Assembly: GCA_050633625.1 (NCBI GenBank)
Contig: JBOEGW010000005.1
Span: 1 to 7,736 of the forward strand
Source of the DNA: JBOEGW01 sp050633625
GTDB lineage: Bacteria > Pseudomonadota > Alphaproteobacteria > Rhodobacterales > Rhodobacteraceae
Direction: 5' to 3'
DNA: 7,736 nucleotides
Translations under genes and position numbers: made by a program
Part shown: positions 1 through 5,778 of the stretch, piece by piece
How the letters are laid out: every line of letters begins with the position of its first letter
Numbering within the stretch: the first letter of the stretch is position 1
Notes under the pieces: generated by a model
Database searches by the model: none
The model's input: the letters and a program-made list of their open reading frames with translations, nothing else
What the model was told of the DNA's origin: nothing

Positions 1-572
1 CCGCCGTCGGCGCCCCGGCGACGGCACTGAGCGCCCGCGCGCAGAATGTGGCTACCCTCGACGTCCGTGTCATCGCGCTCTTGCGCGACCTTGGCCTGCG
101 GATGATCATGATCGACGAGGTCCACAACCTTTTGGCCGGAACCCATCGCGAACAGCGCCGCTTTCTCAATGTTCTTCGGTATCTCAGCAATGAGCTCGAG
201 GTGTCACTGGTCTGCCTTGGGGTCAGCGAGGCCGTCGATGCCATTCGCGGCGATATCCAGCTTGCCCGACGGCTGGACGAACATCATCTGCCAAACTGGC
301 GCGACGATGCCGAGTTCTCGGACATGATCCAGACCCTTATTGCTGCAATGCCACTGGAAAAGAAGTCCAACCTGAAGGTCAAATCTCTGAAGCAGGTCTT
401 GGCACTGACCGGTGGGGTGACTTCGCGCATTTTCGCCCTGATCAAGGATCTTTCTATCGACGCCATTGTAACAGGTGATGAATGCATCACCGATGACGCA
501 ATCGCAAAATGGACGCCGGTTTGGTCGCGCCATGCGAACCCCCATCGGCGGCTCGAGAAGTCCGGGGTGTGA
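1..572 (+). CDS. tniB: TniB-like AAA+ ATPase, 5'-truncated by the window edge
   Basis: This is the C-terminal part of a TniB/TnsC-type ATPase, which in Tn5053/Tn7-type transposition links target choice by TniQ to the transposase. The reading frame is open from base 3, so the gene starts outside the window. A GTG at 48 is an internal codon rather than a likely start, because the Walker A motif must lie further upstream. Visible features are the Walker B strand and following helix (RMIMIDEVHNLLAG, about 105-146), a sensor-1-like strand ending in LGVSEA, an arginine-rich ARRLDEHHLPNW segment that may hold the arginine finger, and a C-terminal helical lid ending in the GGVTSRIFALIKD type of motif typical of TniB. 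The stop TGA at 570-572 overlaps the GTG start of tniQ, which indicates translational coupling. About 100 N-terminal residues are probably missing. Family assignment is strong; whether it is active cannot be judged. Confidence 0.86.
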   Translation, partial: AVGAPATALSARAQNVATLDVRVIALLRDLGLRMIMIDEVHNLLAGTHREQRRFLNVLRYLSNELEVSLVCLGVSEAVDAIRGDIQLARRLDEHHLPNWRDDAEFSDMIQTLIAAMPLEKKSNLKVKSLKQVLALTGGVTSRIFALIKDLSIDAIVTGDECITDDAIAKWTPVWSRHANPHRRLEKSGV

Positions 573-1360
573 AGCCGCACCCGCTGCCCAAGACTGTCGC
601 GCCGCTGCCAGACGAGTTGTTGTCAGGTTGGTTGTCTCGGCTGGCGGCGGCCAACTACTGTGGTGATGCGGAACTACTGGCTCATCTCAGAATCGATACC
701 GCGCATGGCACCGCCTTGAACTTCAACGTCGACGCGGCTGCGGCGGCGAAGATTGCCAACGCCGCACGGGTTGACCCAGATGTTGTGCGATCTTTGACCT
801 TTCCAGCAATGACGACACGAGAAGCCTCGCTGACGGCCCAGATGCCATTCCAGCATTGCCTGCAATGCTCCAGAGAGGGCCTCTCGCTAAAGCATTGGAG
901 GCGAGCCTGGGCATTCGACTGCCAGGCTTGCGGGACGAGACTTGTGCCGACGCTCGGCAAGCTCAGTGGCGAACAGATGCCCGAAAAGCTGATAAATCGT
1001 GCGCGCAACGGCGCCGCGCGGCTTGAATACGCCGCGCGATTACGCAGCCCCAAGCAACTTCGGCGCGCAATGCGCGCGGTCACCTTTGCCATATCATTAA
1101 AGGCCTTCCGCGGAGATCCGTTATCCGCTCTTCAGGGCCACAGGCCGGAAGTAAGGCTGTTTGGCCTTGCTGCAATTGATGCAGCCCAATCCCGTCCACT
1201 GGTCAAAGCGGCCATCTCAAGCTCCGGCATCGACGACTATGCAAGGGTTGCTCTATTGCGCGCCTTCGAGACGGAGCCACGTCTACTTGCCGCGGTTGAT
1301 CACATCGCCCGGCAGCGCGCGAAAAGCATAGGCGCGATGGCAGTCGAATCTCATAGTTAA
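569..1360 (+). CDS. tniQ: TniQ family transposition protein
   Basis: A TniQ-type target-selection protein, expected to recruit TniB and the transposase to a chosen DNA target. The frame opens upstream at an ATG at 509, but the GTG at 569 is the better start: it overlaps the tniB stop as GTGA, has a GAGAAG-like ribosome site just before it, and puts the conserved N-terminal motif PLPDELLSGWLSRLA at residues 12-26, where TniQ proteins carry it. A zinc-ribbon-like cluster follows: C97-x2-C100 and C118-x2-C121 flank the typical basic-aromatic stretch HWRRAWAF. The C-terminal half is helical and basic with no motif I recognise. At 263 residues it is much shorter than Tn5053 TniQ (about 400), resembling the compact forms in small three-gene elements. 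The stop codon lies inside the first end repeat of the transposon. The family call is good; target specificity cannot be read from sequence. Confidence 0.82.
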   Translation: MKPHPLPKTVAPLPDELLSGWLSRLAAANYCGDAELLAHLRIDTAHGTALNFNVDAAAAAKIANAARVDPDVVRSLTFPAMTTREASLTAQMPFQHCLQCSREGLSLKHWRRAWAFDCQACGTRLVPTLGKLSGEQMPEKLINRARNGAARLEYAARLRSPKQLRRAMRAVTFAISLKAFRGDPLSALQGHRPEVRLFGLAAIDAAQSRPLVKAAISSSGIDDYARVALLRAFETEPRLLAAVDHIARQRAKSIGAMAVESHS

Positions 1361-1366
1361 GGGCAA
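1349..1366 (+). repeat. Inner transposon-end repeat, overlapping the tniQ stop codon
   Basis: The 18-mer TCTCATAGTTAAGGGCAA matches the outer copy at 1390-1407 at 16 of 18 positions. The tniQ stop codon TAA (1358-1360) lies within it. Spacing between the copies is 41 bp, about four helical turns, as expected for a series of transposase binding sites in a Tn7/Tn5053-type end. The binding role is inferred. Confidence 0.72.
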
Positions 1367-1389
1367 AAAATATCCCCGAACGCGTAGTG

Positions 1390-1407
1390 TCTCAGATTTA
1401 AGGGCAA
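1390..1407 (+). repeat. Outer transposon-end repeat
   Basis: The 18-mer TCTCAGATTTAAGGGCAA lies 7 bp before the proposed transposon edge at 1414. It is the terminal copy of the repeat pair. It is bracketed by a 5-bp inverted pair, GTGTC (1387-1391) and GACAC (1411-1415). It is probably the terminal TniA/TnsB-type transposase site. Confidence 0.7.
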
Positions 1408-1443
1408 CGCGACACCAACATCTGCACATATTCAAGAATGTCT

Positions 1444-1472
1444 TTGCGTTGACCCGCCGCAGGGCCTATCCT
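1444..1472 (+). promoter_or_regulatory. Candidate promoter for the MBL-fold hydrolase gene
   Basis: TTGCGT (1444-1449), a 17-bp spacer and TATCCT (1467-1472) form a sigma-70-like pair with 3/6 and 4/6 matches. Transcription would start near 1479, just ahead of the ribosome site. The pair lies outside the transposon edge, so the insertion would have spared it. The match is weak. Confidence 0.3.
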
Positions 1473-1495
1473 GCCCGCGATCAGGGAGGATAAAG

Positions 1496-2434
1496 ATGTT
1501 CAAACCTTCACGCCGTGACATGTTGCGCCTGGCGGCTGCGGCCCCAATGTTGTCGATGCCCACATTGCTGTCCGCGCAAGTGACACCCACCGGCGCGCGC
1601 CTGTCCTTTGGGGTGGGGGATATGCGACTGACCGTGGTCTCGGACGGGTATTTTCAGATCCCCACCGGCGGATTGGGCGTCAATGCCGATCCCCAGGCGG
1701 TGCGGGAATTTCTGAAATCCCAGAACCTGCCCACGGATGTCACCCAAAGCCAGACCAACCATCTGCTGATCGAACGCGGCGCGGATAAGATCCTGGTGGA
1801 CGTCGGATCAGGCCACCGTTTTTTCGACACGGCGGGCAAATTGGTCGGCCATCTTGAGGATATGGGTATCGGGCTAGAAGACATCACCCATGTGCTGATC
1901 ACCCATGCCCATCCCGATCATATCTGGGGCATCCGCGACGAATTTGACGAACCTCTCTTCCCTGAGGCTGCCTATTACATGGGCGAGGCCGAGCATGCCT
2001 ATTGGCTGGACGACGGTCTGGTCGATAGGGTCGCGCCCGAGGCGCAGCAATTTGTCGTGGGCGCGATCAATTCGATCAATGCCGAAGGGGTGGATTGGCA
2101 ATTGGTGCAGGATGGTGCGGAAACTCTGCCCGGTATTCAGATGGTTGCGACCCCCGGCCATACGCCCGGCCATATGTCGGTGCTGCTCAGCGACGGGGAT
2201 CAGAGCCTGCTGGCGCTTGGCGATTGCCTGACCCATGCGACGATGAATTTTGCCCATCCCGATTGGTATAATTCCTCTGATACCGATGGGCCGACGGCGG
2301 TGGCCACGCGGGCGCTTCTGCTGGATATGGCGGCGGCGGACGGCATTGCGCTGTTGGGCTATCATTTCCCCTTTCCCGGTGTGGGCCGGGTTGAGGTCGC
2401 GGGGGATGCCTATCGCTTTGTGCCCCTGACGTGA
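1496..2434 (+). CDS. Tat-exported metallo-beta-lactamase-fold hydrolase
   Basis: A 312-residue metallo-beta-lactamase-superfamily hydrolase, probably periplasmic. The N-terminus has a twin-arginine-like signal, SRRDMLRL at residues 5-12, then an alanine-rich hydrophobic stretch and a likely cleavage near LLSAQ (about 24-28). The dinuclear metal site is visible: HAHPDH at 137-142 (H137, H139, D141, H142), H222 in GHTPGH, D243 in LGDC, and H290 in the C-terminal HFPFPG motif. The overall plan resembles the methyl-parathion-hydrolase/quorum-quenching-lactonase-like branch, but residues do not reveal the substrate, so no gene name is given. The start is supported by a strong ribosome site, GGGAGGA (1484-1490), ahead of ATG 1496. 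The gene appears monocistronic, lies 81 bp downstream of the transposon edge, and converges with the serine hydrolase gene. An intact metal set argues that it is catalytically active. Confidence 0.88.
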   Translation: MFKPSRRDMLRLAAAAPMLSMPTLLSAQVTPTGARLSFGVGDMRLTVVSDGYFQIPTGGLGVNADPQAVREFLKSQNLPTDVTQSQTNHLLIERGADKILVDVGSGHRFFDTAGKLVGHLEDMGIGLEDITHVLITHAHPDHIWGIRDEFDEPLFPEAAYYMGEAEHAYWLDDGLVDRVAPEAQQFVVGAINSINAEGVDWQLVQDGAETLPGIQMVATPGHTPGHMSVLLSDGDQSLLALGDCLTHATMNFAHPDWYNSSDTDGPTAVATRALLLDMAAADGIALLGYHFPFPGVGRVEVAGDAYRFVPLT

Positions 2435-2465
2435 CGCGGGCCAACGCGCGGGGTGCCCAATAGAA

Positions 2466-2491
2466 AAGAGCCGCAGAAACCTGCGGCTCTT
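2466..2491. terminator. Bidirectional intrinsic terminator between convergent genes
   Basis: A perfect 11-bp stem, AAGAGCCGCAG (2466-2476) and CTGCGGCTCTT (2481-2491), encloses the 4-base loop AAAC. It lies 31 bp after the stop of the MBL gene on + and 23 bp after the stop of the serine hydrolase on -. The A-rich left flank (rich in T when read on -) and T/C-rich right flank allow it to act both ways, better on the - strand. Confidence 0.82.
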
Positions 2492-2514
2492 CTCCGTTCA
2501 TCAAACCTGATCGC

Positions 2515-3789
2515 TTATTCCGCGCGGCTTTCCGCCAGGGTCGGATAGACCAGGTTTTTAAAGATCAGACGCACCGGGCCACGGTTCTTGGGCGACTGGA
2601 TCATCAGCAACGCCACCATGTTTTCCACCGGATCGGCGATGTAATAGGTGCCGGCCGCGCCTTCCCAGTAATATTCGCCTTCCGACCCAAAGGACGGCGC
2701 ATTGCCATCCCCAAGCCGCACACCATAGCCCAGGCCAAAGCCATACCCCTGACCGGGCAGGTAATATTTACCCGGTTTGATCCCCGACAAATGATCCGCC
2801 GTCATCAGCTGAACCGTCTTGGGGGCCAGAATGCGCGCGCCATTCAGCGCCCCGCCGTTCAGCATCGCCTGAGCAAACAGCGCATAATCATGCGCGGTCG
2901 AGACAAGCCCGCCACCGCCCGAATGCGATGCCTTGCGCTCGCGCGGGTCGAACATGTCAAAGGGGCCGATCTTGGCGTGATCCGGATGCGCTTCGGCGAT
3001 CCGGGGGTGATCCGCGGCATCATCCACATAGAACGCCGTATCCTCCATCCCCAGGGGATCAAAGATGCGCGCCTTGAGAACCTCGCCCAGGGGCTTGCCT
3101 GTCACGGCCTCGATCACGCCGCCCAGAACATCCGTGGACCGCGAATATTCCCAGGTCGTGCCGGGTTCATGCTCCAGCGGCAGGGTCGCCAGCAATTTGG
3201 CCCGTTCCAGCCCGGTCAGATCGGGATTGGCCACGCCTGCCTCATTATAGGCGTCACGCGCGGGGCCCGCTCCAAAGAACCCATAGGTCAGGCCCGAGGT
3301 ATGGCGCAGCAGATCCTGCACGGTCATGGCGCGGTTTGCGGGGCGGGTGATTGCCTTGCCCTCGGCATCCTTTTCCCCCGTCGCCACAGTCATTTTGGCA
3401 AACTCAGGGATATAGGTGGCCACCGGCGCGTTCAGGATCAAACGACCCTCTTCGACCAATTGCATGGCCGCCACGCTGACGATGGGTTTGGTCATCGAAT
3501 AGATACGGAAAATCGCATCCTCGGACATGGCGGGCCCATCAGGTGCCAGTGACCCAAGCGACGACAGATGCGCAATCTGTCCATCCCGGATCAGCATGAT
3601 CACAGCGCCCGGCATCATGCCTTTGTCGATCAGGGCCTGAAACGTCCCATCAAGCCGGGCAAGACGGCCCGCATCAAATCCCAAAGCTGCCGCATCGCCT
3701 GCGGGTAATTGATCTGCCCAAACGGGGGCCGAAAAACTGGAAACAACAGCGCAAATGCCAGCCAACAGGCTGGTTTTGACCTTGTTCAT
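2515..3789 (-). CDS. Exported serine hydrolase, class C beta-lactamase/EstB-like fold
   Basis: A 424-residue serine hydrolase of the class C beta-lactamase/penicillin-binding-protein fold, the group that includes family VIII esterases. It begins with a Sec signal peptide (basic MNKVK, hydrophobic core, cleavage probably after PVWA near residue 25). The nucleophile motif S98-M-T-K101 (in YSMTKP) and the catalytic tyrosine Y215 (in WEYSRSTDVLG) are clear, as are the structural motifs LLRHTSGL (160-167) and SGGGGLVST (290-298). The third active-site motif reads EYYWEGAAGT (372-381), with Glu376 where relatives usually have Gly (WGG). The frame extends upstream to a GTG at 3810, but ATG 3789 is chosen because it directly follows a strong ribosome site and begins a good signal peptide. 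It probably acts on small esters or lactams in the periplasm. The substrate is unknown, and true beta-lactamase activity is not implied. It diverges from ribB. Confidence 0.88.
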   Translation of the reverse strand: MNKVKTSLLAGICAVVSSFSAPVWADQLPAGDAAALGFDAGRLARLDGTFQALIDKGMMPGAVIMLIRDGQIAHLSSLGSLAPDGPAMSEDAIFRIYSMTKPIVSVAAMQLVEEGRLILNAPVATYIPEFAKMTVATGEKDAEGKAITRPANRAMTVQDLLRHTSGLTYGFFGAGPARDAYNEAGVANPDLTGLERAKLLATLPLEHEPGTTWEYSRSTDVLGGVIEAVTGKPLGEVLKARIFDPLGMEDTAFYVDDAADHPRIAEAHPDHAKIGPFDMFDPRERKASHSGGGGLVSTAHDYALFAQAMLNGGALNGARILAPKTVQLMTADHLSGIKPGKYYLPGQGYGFGLGYGVRLGDGNAPSFGSEGEYYWEGAAGTYYIADPVENMVALLMIQSPKNRGPVRLIFKNLVYPTLAESRAE

Positions 3790-3794
3790 AATAT

Positions 3795-3800
3795 CCTCCC
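3795..3800 (-). promoter_or_regulatory. Ribosome binding site that fixes the serine hydrolase start
   Basis: On the - strand GGGAGG sits 5 bases before ATG 3789. Since it falls inside the longer frame opening at GTG 3810, it argues that the seven extra N-terminal residues are not translated. Confidence 0.75.
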
Positions 3801-3828
3801 TTATCTGCACATACTGCGCAATATGTTC

Positions 3829-3857
3829 ACCTTAGGACAGGCCTCGGCCCCGATCAA
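3829..3857 (-). promoter_or_regulatory. Candidate promoter of the serine hydrolase gene
   Basis: On the - strand TTGATC (3857-3852), a 17-bp spacer and TAAGGT (3834-3829) make a sigma-70-like pair with 4/6 and 3/6 matches. The -10 lies 39 bp ahead of the ATG. This is a moderate match judged by eye. Confidence 0.32.
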
Positions 3858-3971
3858 CCAAGACGCGAAATGACGTCACGTCCGCCGCCCCGCAGCATGG
3901 GCGCGGGAAAGGCACACACCGGGGCAGCATATCGGGGGGCTGTGGCACGCCAAAACCCCATCCAAAGCGCG

Positions 3972-3997
3972 GCTTTCTATGCAGGGATGCAGAAAGC
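3972..3997 (+). other. Leader hairpin upstream of ribB
   Basis: GCTTTC (3972-3977) pairs with GAAAGC (3992-3997), and TGCA (3980-3983) with TGCA (3988-3991), leaving a two-base TA bulge and a GGGA loop. It lies 69 bp before the ribB start, in the 277-bp region between the divergent serine hydrolase and ribB genes. It is followed by only TTT, so it would be a poor terminator. I see none of the conserved blocks of an FMN riboswitch in this region. Any regulatory role is a guess. Confidence 0.3.
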
Positions 3998-4066
3998 TTT
4001 AGGCACCAACGCACTGGTCTTTCCCCCCTCAACGCCTTATTTGGCAAGCAAGCGAGGAGATCCAAT

Positions 4067-5212
4067 ATGGACAGCACCCCCTATGAACAGCCCGGTCCGG
4101 TGGAACAGGATTGGTCGGACGCGATCAGCAGCATCGAAGAGATCATCGACGATGCCCGCAATGGCCGGATGTTCATTCTGGTGGATCACGAGGATCGCGA
4201 AAACGAAGGCGATCTGGTGATCCCGGCCCAGATGGCCACGCCCGAGGCGATCAATTTCATGGCCACCCATGGGCGCGGGCTGATCTGCCTGTCGCTGCCC
4301 GGCGACCGGATTGATCAGTTGGGCCTGCCCCTGATGGCCTCGCACAACTCATCACGTCACGAGACGGCTTTTACCGTCTCGATTGAGGCGCGCGAAGGCG
4401 TCTCGACCGGCATTTCCGCCCATGACCGCGCCCGCACCGTGGCCGTGGCCATCGACGCGGGCAAAGGCGCGCAGGATATCGCGACCCCGGGCCATGTCTT
4501 TCCCCTGCGCGCCCGCGACGGCGGGGTTCTGGTACGTGCGGGCCATACCGAAGCCGCGGTGGATGTCAGCCGTCTGGCCGGGCTGAACCCGTCGGGCGTG
4601 ATCTGCGAGATCATGAATGATGACGGTAGCATGTCGCGCCTGCCCGAACTGGTGGCCTTTGCCCAGATGCACGGGCTGAAAATCGGCACGATTTCCGATC
4701 TGATCGCCTATCGCCGTCGCCATGACAATCTGGTCCGTGTACAAAGCGAAGAGACCATTCTAACCGAATTCGGTGGCGAATGGACCATGCGCATCTACAA
4801 CGACGAAACCCAGGGCGCGGAACATATCGTGCTGATCAAAGGCGATATCGAAACCGATGACCCGGTGTTGGTGCGCATGCATGCCATGGACCCGATGAAA
4901 GATGTGGTCGGGGCAGGGGGCACGGCGCGCGCCGATCTTTTCCGCGACGCCATGCAGGCCGTCGCAGATGAGGGGCGCGGTGTGGTTGTCCTGCTGCGCG
5001 ACCTGCATATGAAGCTTGAGGCCGGCAGCGGCACATCCCCGCAGACCTTGCGGCAATATGGGCTTGGGGCGCAGATCCTGTCATCGCTTGGTCTGCATCA
5101 GCTGATCCTGCTGACCAATTCCCCCCGCCCGAATATTGTGGGGCTGGATGCCTATGGGCTTGAAATCACCGGCACCCGCCGGATCACTTTGGATGCGAAA
5201 GGCGACAGCTGA
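4067..5212 (+). CDS. ribB: 3,4-dihydroxy-2-butanone 4-phosphate synthase with degenerate GCHII-like domain
   Basis: RibB converts ribulose 5-phosphate to 3,4-dihydroxy-2-butanone 4-phosphate plus formate, the four-carbon branch of riboflavin synthesis. The synthase domain (about 18-220) is complete: DHEDRENEGDL (40-50) with its acidic metal-binding residues, THGRGLIC (67-74), STGISAHDRART (113-124), TPGH with H143, RAGHTEAAVD (157-166) and E181 in VICEIMNDDG. A second domain (about 225-375) follows the fold of GTP cyclohydrolase II, ending in the typical LTNSPRPNIVGLDAYGLEI pattern. However, the zinc site is gone: where GCHII has C-x10-C-x-C it reads HAMDPMKDVVGAGGTARAD with no cysteine, and the RGIGL-type catalytic segment is RDLHM. 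This matches the RibBX variant known in Proteobacteria, so a separate ribA should supply GCHII. The start ATG follows GAGGAG (4054-4059). The stop overlaps ribH as TGATG. Confidence 0.93.
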   Translation: MDSTPYEQPGPVEQDWSDAISSIEEIIDDARNGRMFILVDHEDRENEGDLVIPAQMATPEAINFMATHGRGLICLSLPGDRIDQLGLPLMASHNSSRHETAFTVSIEAREGVSTGISAHDRARTVAVAIDAGKGAQDIATPGHVFPLRARDGGVLVRAGHTEAAVDVSRLAGLNPSGVICEIMNDDGSMSRLPELVAFAQMHGLKIGTISDLIAYRRRHDNLVRVQSEETILTEFGGEWTMRIYNDETQGAEHIVLIKGDIETDDPVLVRMHAMDPMKDVVGAGGTARADLFRDAMQAVADEGRGVVVLLRDLHMKLEAGSGTSPQTLRQYGLGAQILSSLGLHQLILLTNSPRPNIVGLDAYGLEITGTRRITLDAKGDS

Positions 5213-5763
5213 TGGCAGGCGCAGAAAACCACTATATCCTTCCCCGCGCGGATCTGGATAAACCCGCCAAACTGCTGATCGTTGTCTCGCCCTATTACAA
5301 GGATATCGCGGACAATATGATCGCAGGCGCCCGCGCCGAGATCGAGGCCTGGGGCGCAAGCCATGATCTGATCGAAGTGCCCGGTGCCCTGGAAATCCCA
5401 ACCGCCATTGGCATTGCCGAACGCATGTCGAATTTCGATGCCTATGTGGCCCTTGGCTGTGTGATCCGGGGGGAAACCACTCATTACGACACGGTCTGCA
5501 ACGACAGTTCCCGCGCCATCACCCTGCTGGGGCTTCAGGGCCTGTGCATCGGCAATGGCATTCTGACGGTGGAAAACCGCCCCCAGGCCGAGGTCCGCGC
5601 CGATCCGAAAGATCAAAACAAAGGCGGGGGGGCTGCTGCTGCGGCCTTGCATCTTCTGGCGCTTTCGCGCAAGTGGGGCGCTCAGCGGAAGAACGTGGGG
5701 TTCCGCCCCGCGTCAGAGGAGTTCCGTCTGGCCGGAGACACCAATTCCAACACGACCGCCTGA
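5212..5763 (+). CDS. ribH: 6,7-dimethyl-8-ribityllumazine synthase
   Basis: RibH condenses the RibB product with 5-amino-6-ribitylaminouracil to form 6,7-dimethyl-8-ribityllumazine, the penultimate step to riboflavin; family members assemble as pentamers or larger shells in the cytoplasm. Visible hallmarks are VPGALEIP (56-63), the phosphate/catalytic loop GCVIRGETTHYD (82-93) with the general acid-base H91, GNGILTVENRPQA (114-126), R129 and the NKGGGAAAAA loop (136-145). The ATG shares its A with the ribB stop (TGATG), so the two genes are translationally coupled. The 183-residue length exceeds the common 155-160 because of a short N-terminal extension and a C-terminal tail after about residue 155 (RKWGAQRKNVGF...). 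A run of seven G followed by GCT repeats encodes the GGGAAAAA segment, which is unusually low in complexity where relatives usually have a charged residue. Confident call. Confidence 0.95.
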   Translation: MAGAENHYILPRADLDKPAKLLIVVSPYYKDIADNMIAGARAEIEAWGASHDLIEVPGALEIPTAIGIAERMSNFDAYVALGCVIRGETTHYDTVCNDSSRAITLLGLQGLCIGNGILTVENRPQAEVRADPKDQNKGGGAAAAALHLLALSRKWGAQRKNVGFRPASEEFRLAGDTNSNTTA

Positions 5764-5778
5764 GGCTCTAGACCCGCC

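Larger units (their letters stand above)
1..1414 (+). mobile_element. Right end of a Tn7/Tn5053-like transposon (partial)
   Basis: The segment carries the 3' part of a tniB-like gene, a tniQ-like gene, and then a putative transposon end. Seen directly: two 18-bp repeats differing at two positions (1349-1366 and 1390-1407), followed by an ACA trinucleotide at 1412-1414. Read inward on the opposite strand the end begins TGTCGCGTTGCCC, and TGT...ACA termini are usual for this superfamily. Known for the family: the DDE transposase (TniA/TnsB) binds several repeats within each end, and insertion duplicates 5 bp of target. CCAAC at 1415-1419 would be this side's copy. The transposase gene, left end and cargo are off the left edge, so the family, size and exact boundary are inferred. 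Confidence 0.72.

Noticed and set aside
1..1414. Possibility of a CRISPR-associated transposon because TniQ is present
   Set aside because: No cas gene or repeat-spacer array is visible, and the element appears to end immediately after tniQ. It could only be revisited with the left flank.
2791..3552. Long open frame of 253 codons on + opposite the serine hydrolase
   Set aside because: It is the antisense shadow of a well-supported gene with clear catalytic motifs; its His/Arg/Gly-rich translation matches no family I recognise.
1420..3813. The 11-mer ATCTGCACATA occurs at 1420-1430 and 3803-3813, upstream of both hydrolase genes
   Set aside because: Several chance 11-mer matches are expected in a window this size. 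The copies have different orientation and distance relative to their genes, so a shared operator is not supported.
3871..3878. Perfect palindrome TGACGTCA between the divergent genes
   Set aside because: Only 8 bp, with no extension or second copy; expected by chance too often to call an operator.
3870..4220. Open frame of 116 codons on + running across the ribB leader and start
   Set aside because: It overlaps the start of ribB in another frame, has no ribosome site or recognisable motif, and contains typical GC-rich shadow composition.
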